Below, one piece after another: positions 60,927 to 64,000 of a DNA stretch of 64,000 bases. Position 1 is the first letter of the stretch, and the number at the start of each line of letters is the position of its first letter. A model generated the notes under the pieces. It saw only the letters and a program-made list of their open reading frames with translations, searched no databases and was not told the origin of the DNA. The DNA is from PALG01 sp964495885. Lineage in GTDB: Bacteria; Bacteroidota; Bacteroidia; Flavobacteriales; Flavobacteriaceae. A program made the translations under genes and the position numbers. The DNA is taken from assembly GCA_964495885.1 (NCBI GenBank), contig CAZBWO010000006.1:1-64000 (forward strand), given 5' to 3'.

Positions 60927-61178
60927 ATGAGAAAAGATATACACCCAGAGAATTACAGATTGGTTGCCTTTAAGGACATGTCCAATGACGATGTATTTTT
61001 AACCAAGTCTACTGCAGATACCAAGGAAACTATCGAGGTAGATGGCGTTGAATATCCTTTGGTAAAACTGGAAATTTCCAGATCTTCCCACCCTTATTAT
61101 ACTGGGAAGCACAAATTGGTGGATACTGCCGGACGTATTGACAAGTTCAAGAGCAAGTACGCAAAATTCAAGAAGTAA
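60927..61178 (+). CDS. rpmE2: 50S ribosomal protein L31, type B
   Basis: An 83-residue ribosomal protein (MRKDIHPENYRLVAFKDMSN). It lacks the four zinc-binding cysteines of ordinary L31, so it is the zinc-free type B form, and ends in the basic tail FKSKYAKFKK. The ATG at 60927 is chosen over the earlier in-frame codon at 60885, which lies within the promoter box. It is the only L31 gene in the window; in this phylum type B is often the main form and not a zinc-starvation spare. Confidence 0.95.
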   Translation: MRKDIHPENYRLVAFKDMSNDDVFLTKSTADTKETIEVDGVEYPLVKLEISRSSHPYYTGKHKLVDTAGRIDKFKSKYAKFKK

Positions 61179-61199
61179 TAACAAACTTTCTATATATAT

Positions 61200-61231
61200 T
61201 TCAAGCCTCTGGGAAACTGGAGGCTTTTTTA
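61200..61231 (+). terminator. Terminator of rpmE2
   Basis: AGCCTC (61204-61209) pairs with GAGGCT (61220-61225), followed by T6. Confidence 0.85.
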
Positions 61232-61278
61232 TTTTCCATTACTAAAATTGTTACCTTTAAAGCATTAATCTTTAGCCC

Positions 61279-62454
61279 ATGAACTACATTCTTTTTGACG
61301 GTAGCGTTCGTAATCAATTACTCCCTTTTACTTTTACACGTCCTGTTGCAGATATTCGCGTTGGAATCATGACTATACGGGAAAAATGGGAATTGCTATT
61401 GGGATCTACCACTACCACCGTGACAGAGGATTACCTTGCCCAAAAATGGCCCATGGTAGAGTTGGAGGAGAATGTACTCATAAATGCAAGTTTTATACCT
61501 TCCAGTAATTTGGTACATTTGATAAAAGGGCTTTCTGAAAATCAGGCAATTTTTTGGGAAGATGAACCCCTTGCATTTTTTACTACGGAAGGCCAAGAAG
61601 TGGATTTTAATCACTACGAAGTCATTCAATATACCTATGATGATATCCTTCGGATAGAACACACTTGGGATATTTTCAGTAAAAATCATGAAGCTATAGC
61701 TAGGGACTTTGAATGGCTTACAGATGGAAAAACCTCACAGCCCATCCCCGAGACCACCGTAGCCTTTCATCCAGAAAATATTTTTATAGAAGAAGGGGCA
61801 ACACTTCCACTTTGTTCACTAAATGCAACCGAAGGACCTATCTATATTGGAAAAGACTCCGAAATCATGGAAGGTGCCATAATTCGCGGACCTTTTGCAC
61901 TATGTGAACACGCCACCATTAAAATGGGCGCCAAAATTTATACGGGTACCACCGTGGGCCCTCATTGTAAAGTAGGGGGTGAGGTGAGCAACAGTGTATT
62001 TTTTGGTTATTCCAATAAAGGCCACGACGGGTTTATGGGTAATTCCGTATTGGGGGAATGGTGCAACATTGGTGCAGACACCAACACCTCTAACTTAAAA
62101 AATAACTATGCGGCCGTGCGACTCTGGGACTATGAATCACAACGGTTTGCCCATACAGGCCTTCAGTTTTGCGGACTCATGATGGGGGACCACAGTAAAT
62201 GCGGCATTAATACCATGTTTAATACAGGGACAGTTGTTGGGGTAAGTGCCAATATCTTCGGAAGTGGTTTCCCAAGGAACTTCATTCCCAGTTTCAGTTG
62301 GGGAGGTAGTGCCGGTATGAGCACCTACCGAACCGATAAAGCCTTTGAAACTGCCAAAGCCATGATGTCCCGTAGGAAAATTGATTTTTCCGAAGAGGAA
62401 GCCAGCATCCTTGAAACCGTTTTTGAGCAAACCGCCCAATGGCGGAAGGATTAA
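61279..62454 (+). CDS. GlmU-family sugar nucleotidyltransferase-like protein
   Basis: A 391-residue protein. The N-terminal part (MNYILFDGSVRNQLLPFTFT, then RPVADIRVGIMTIREKW) is a reduced nucleotidyltransferase-like domain; from about residue 175 there is a left-handed beta-helix with hexapeptide repeats (GPIYIGKDSEIMEGAIIRGP, ATIKMGAKIYTGTTVGPHCK, GVSANIFGSGFP). The family is named after GlmU, but the LxxGxGTRM-type pyrophosphorylase loop is missing, so the activity is uncertain. Members occur widely in Bacteroidota as single copies. A TACCTTTA box lies 19 bp before the ATG (61252-61259). Confidence 0.88.
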   Translation: MNYILFDGSVRNQLLPFTFTRPVADIRVGIMTIREKWELLLGSTTTTVTEDYLAQKWPMVELEENVLINASFIPSSNLVHLIKGLSENQAIFWEDEPLAFFTTEGQEVDFNHYEVIQYTYDDILRIEHTWDIFSKNHEAIARDFEWLTDGKTSQPIPETTVAFHPENIFIEEGATLPLCSLNATEGPIYIGKDSEIMEGAIIRGPFALCEHATIKMGAKIYTGTTVGPHCKVGGEVSNSVFFGYSNKGHDGFMGNSVLGEWCNIGADTNTSNLKNNYAAVRLWDYESQRFAHTGLQFCGLMMGDHSKCGINTMFNTGTVVGVSANIFGSGFPRNFIPSFSWGGSAGMSTYRTDKAFETAKAMMSRRKIDFSEEEASILETVFEQTAQWRKD

Positions 62455-62760
62455 TTAAGGATTGGAGGAAAACAACATTTCAAAATCCAAGAATTCCCAA
62501 TACCAAAGAAAACCAACAATAAGGATAATGGTGACAATAGCCGAAATTACATAGATCCATTTCTCCCGTTTTTGGTCCTTTTTGCGCTGCTGAAATAGAC
62601 GTTTTTGAAAAGCAGCATATTCATGGCTTTTCATTTGGGTATGGTCTGTGAAAGAATAGGAACGGTCTGTTACATAAAATCTTTCCTTATCAAATTCAGT
62701 TACTCGAACCCGATTAAAAAGTTTATGCCCTAACCGTACGCCTTTTGTTCTGTATTTCAT
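62455..62760 (-). CDS. Small membrane protein of unknown function
   Basis: A 101-residue protein, no known family. The first ~70 residues are basic and cytoplasmic (SHEYAAFQKRLFQQRKKDQK), followed by one membrane span (IYVISAIVTIILIVGFLWYW, ~70-90) and a short acidic tail. It is convergent with the GlmU-family gene with no gap, and 48 bp downstream of the binding-protein gene. Confidence 0.6.
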   Translation of the reverse strand: MKYRTKGVRLGHKLFNRVRVTEFDKERFYVTDRSYSFTDHTQMKSHEYAAFQKRLFQQRKKDQKREKWIYVISAIVTIILIVGFLWYWEFLDFEMLFSSNP

Positions 62761-62808
62761 AGACCCAGCTTTGAAATATAAGTCTCAAAACCCTTGAAAA
62801 TGTTACGG

Positions 62809-64000
62809 CTAGCGGGTCTTTCTCACTTTTTTCAAAAACAAAAAGTTCTGTGGATTCACTCCCAATCCGCTTACTTTCTTGTTCACAAAACGTATGGCCA
62901 TATCATAATACAAAGGAACTACAGGAGCTTTACTCATAACGAGGGAGTCCATTTGGGCATAGAGTTTTTTTCGGTCTTCAATTTGTGTGATCGCTAAGGA
63001 TCTTTGGTAGAGGCTGTCAAAAATGGCACTCTTAAAATGGGTATAGTTAGGGCCGTTGGGGGTGAAATTCGGACTGTAAAACAAGGAAAGGTAATTTTGC
63101 GCATCAGGGTAGTCTGCTACCCAACTAGCTCTAAAAATATCCAACTCACCGCTACTTTTCATCTGCCGAAGCGTGGAAGGCGGCATTACATCTACCGTTA
63201 CCGCAATGCCAATCTTTTCCAATTCACGCTGTATGTATTCGCAAATATCCAAATACTGACTATTAGTCCCAATGAGGATCTCTGGTTGCGTATCGCCCGT
63301 TTCCTGAATATATTCCTGTACCAATTGTTTTGCCTTTTCGGGTTGATAGGAATAGCCTTCAATATTTGAGAAACCCGGTAAGCCTTTGGGAATGAAACCA
63401 TTTTCTGCAGGAATAGCCATACCATTTCGAAGGTAGGTCACCATTTTGTTTCGGTCAAAACCATAATTAACGGCTTGTCGCAATTTTAAATTTTGAATTT
63501 CTGTGGTTTCGGCATCCATGAAAAAGCCAAGATATTCCGTGTTTAAATAGGGGCAGGTTTCCAAGCTTACCCAATCTTGGTATTTAGGCTGTAGCTGCCC
63601 ATTACTCGTAAGAATTTCATCTTTATATGAATTGTCTAAACCAGAAATAAAATCAATTTTTCCTTGTGCAAATTGCAAGAATTCTCCCTGTTTATCTGGT
63701 AAAAAGGTAATGGCTACTGCTTCTAGATATGGAAGTTGGTTGCCCTGGTCGTCTTTTTCAAAATAAAGTGGGTTTCTTCGGAAAACCAATTTTACATTTT
63801 CTTCCCATAATTTAAACTGAAAAGGACCAGTTCCCACGGGATGGCTTCGGAAACTATTTCCATAATATTCCACTGCTTCCTTGGGTACTACAGAACAGTA
63901 GCGCATAGAGAGCAAGCCCAATAATGCAGGGAATGGTTGTTTTAGTTGCAAGGTAAACACCGAATCATTTTCAGCATAAAACTGCTCCACATTCTGAAGC
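62809..64000 (-). CDS. ABC transporter substrate-binding protein, family 5 (partial)
   Basis: At least 397 residues; the 5' end lies beyond the window, since the frame stays open to the last base. It matches the peptide/nickel/oligosaccharide-binding family SBP_bac_5 (DppA/OppA-like): PVGTGPFQFKLWEENVKLVF, then LKLRQAVNYGFDRNKMVTYL, PEKAKQLVQEYIQE and the late segment FRASWVADYPDAQNYLSLFY. Such proteins bind peptides in the periplasm for ABC import. No permease or ATPase gene is visible next to it in the window. Confidence 0.9.
   Translation of the reverse strand, partial: LQNVEQFYAENDSVFTLQLKQPFPALLGLLSMRYCSVVPKEAVEYYGNSFRSHPVGTGPFQFKLWEENVKLVFRRNPLYFEKDDQGNQLPYLEAVAITFLPDKQGEFLQFAQGKIDFISGLDNSYKDEILTSNGQLQPKYQDWVSLETCPYLNTEYLGFFMDAETTEIQNLKLRQAVNYGFDRNKMVTYLRNGMAIPAENGFIPKGLPGFSNIEGYSYQPEKAKQLVQEYIQETGDTQPEILIGTNSQYLDICEYIQRELEKIGIAVTVDVMPPSTLRQMKSSGELDIFRASWVADYPDAQNYLSLFYSPNFTPNGPNYTHFKSAIFDSLYQRSLAITQIEDRKKLYAQMDSLVMSKAPVVPLYYDMAIRFVNKKVSGLGVNPQNFLFLKKVRKTR

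Noticed and set aside
60885..61178. Earlier start of L31 at 60885
   Set aside because: It falls inside the promoter -7 box, and the family N-terminus begins at the ATG at 60927.
1..64000. Insertion sequence, prophage or integrative element
   Set aside because: No transposase, integrase, recombinase or phage structural gene, and no flanking target duplications or tRNA attachment site are visible.

Overview
The window looks like chromosomal DNA of a member of the Flavobacteriaceae (phylum Bacteroidota). Evidence: several secreted proteins end in a type IX secretion system (T9SS) type A sorting domain; promoters fit the Bacteroidota consensus TTG/TTTG-N19-TAnnTTTG instead of the E. coli -35/-10; lipoproteins have acidic residues right after the lipobox Cys; and families typical of the group occur (LETM1-related protein, DUF4199 next to a family 2 glycosyltransferase, GlmU-family protein, type B L31). 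I see no tRNA, rRNA, CRISPR array, insertion sequence or prophage.

Layout. 1-893 is non-coding and rich in short degenerate repeats, including two tracts with an 11-bp period. 894-6033 holds a secreted esterase, a LETM1-related protein, a DUF4331 pair and a TPR lipoprotein. 6102-11045 holds an RskA-like anti-sigma factor with its ECF sigma factor and a large M36 metallopeptidase secreted by T9SS. 11328-17462 holds a vanadium-dependent haloperoxidase lipoprotein, a Cu,Zn superoxide dismutase, a DUF2490 protein and a BNR-repeat (sortilin-like) protein. 17601-20212 is a VWA/AAA+ ATPase pair. 20204-27366 is mostly minus-strand: TSUP transporter, LysM protein, a structured RNA candidate, YdeI-like protein, M1 and M28 peptidases, M23 peptidase, TolB-like protein and a barrel-like protein. 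galM follows at 27412. 28433-36218 is a fatty-acid beta-oxidation cluster (acyl-CoA dehydrogenase, thiolase, FadB-type multienzyme, MarR regulator, acyl-CoA ligase).

36280-44998 contains two tandem M14 carboxypeptidase genes and purL. The spacer between the two peptidase genes carries an in-frame copy of the last ~65 codons of purL, which shows how the locus was made. The 36336-38567 copy has lost every zinc ligand and the catalytic Glu, so it is a pseudo-peptidase that is still exported. 45162-51409 holds two paralogous T9SS-exported surface proteins and an exported endonuclease. 51406-62454 is mostly housekeeping: RNA m5C methyltransferase, a second ECF sigma/anti-sigma/periplasmic sensor set, an MsbA-like ABC exporter, phosphohexomutase, glycosyltransferase, DUF4199, L31 and GlmU-family protein. 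The window ends inside a peptide-binding ABC-transporter lipoprotein gene.

The least explained parts are non-coding. A ~110-nt rod-like RNA with its own promoter and terminator lies at about 21476-21601 on the minus strand. Two small-RNA candidates lie at 55393-55712 on the plus strand; both display the same unpaired 9-mer CAGCCCCAA, and the second has a textbook Bacteroidota promoter.
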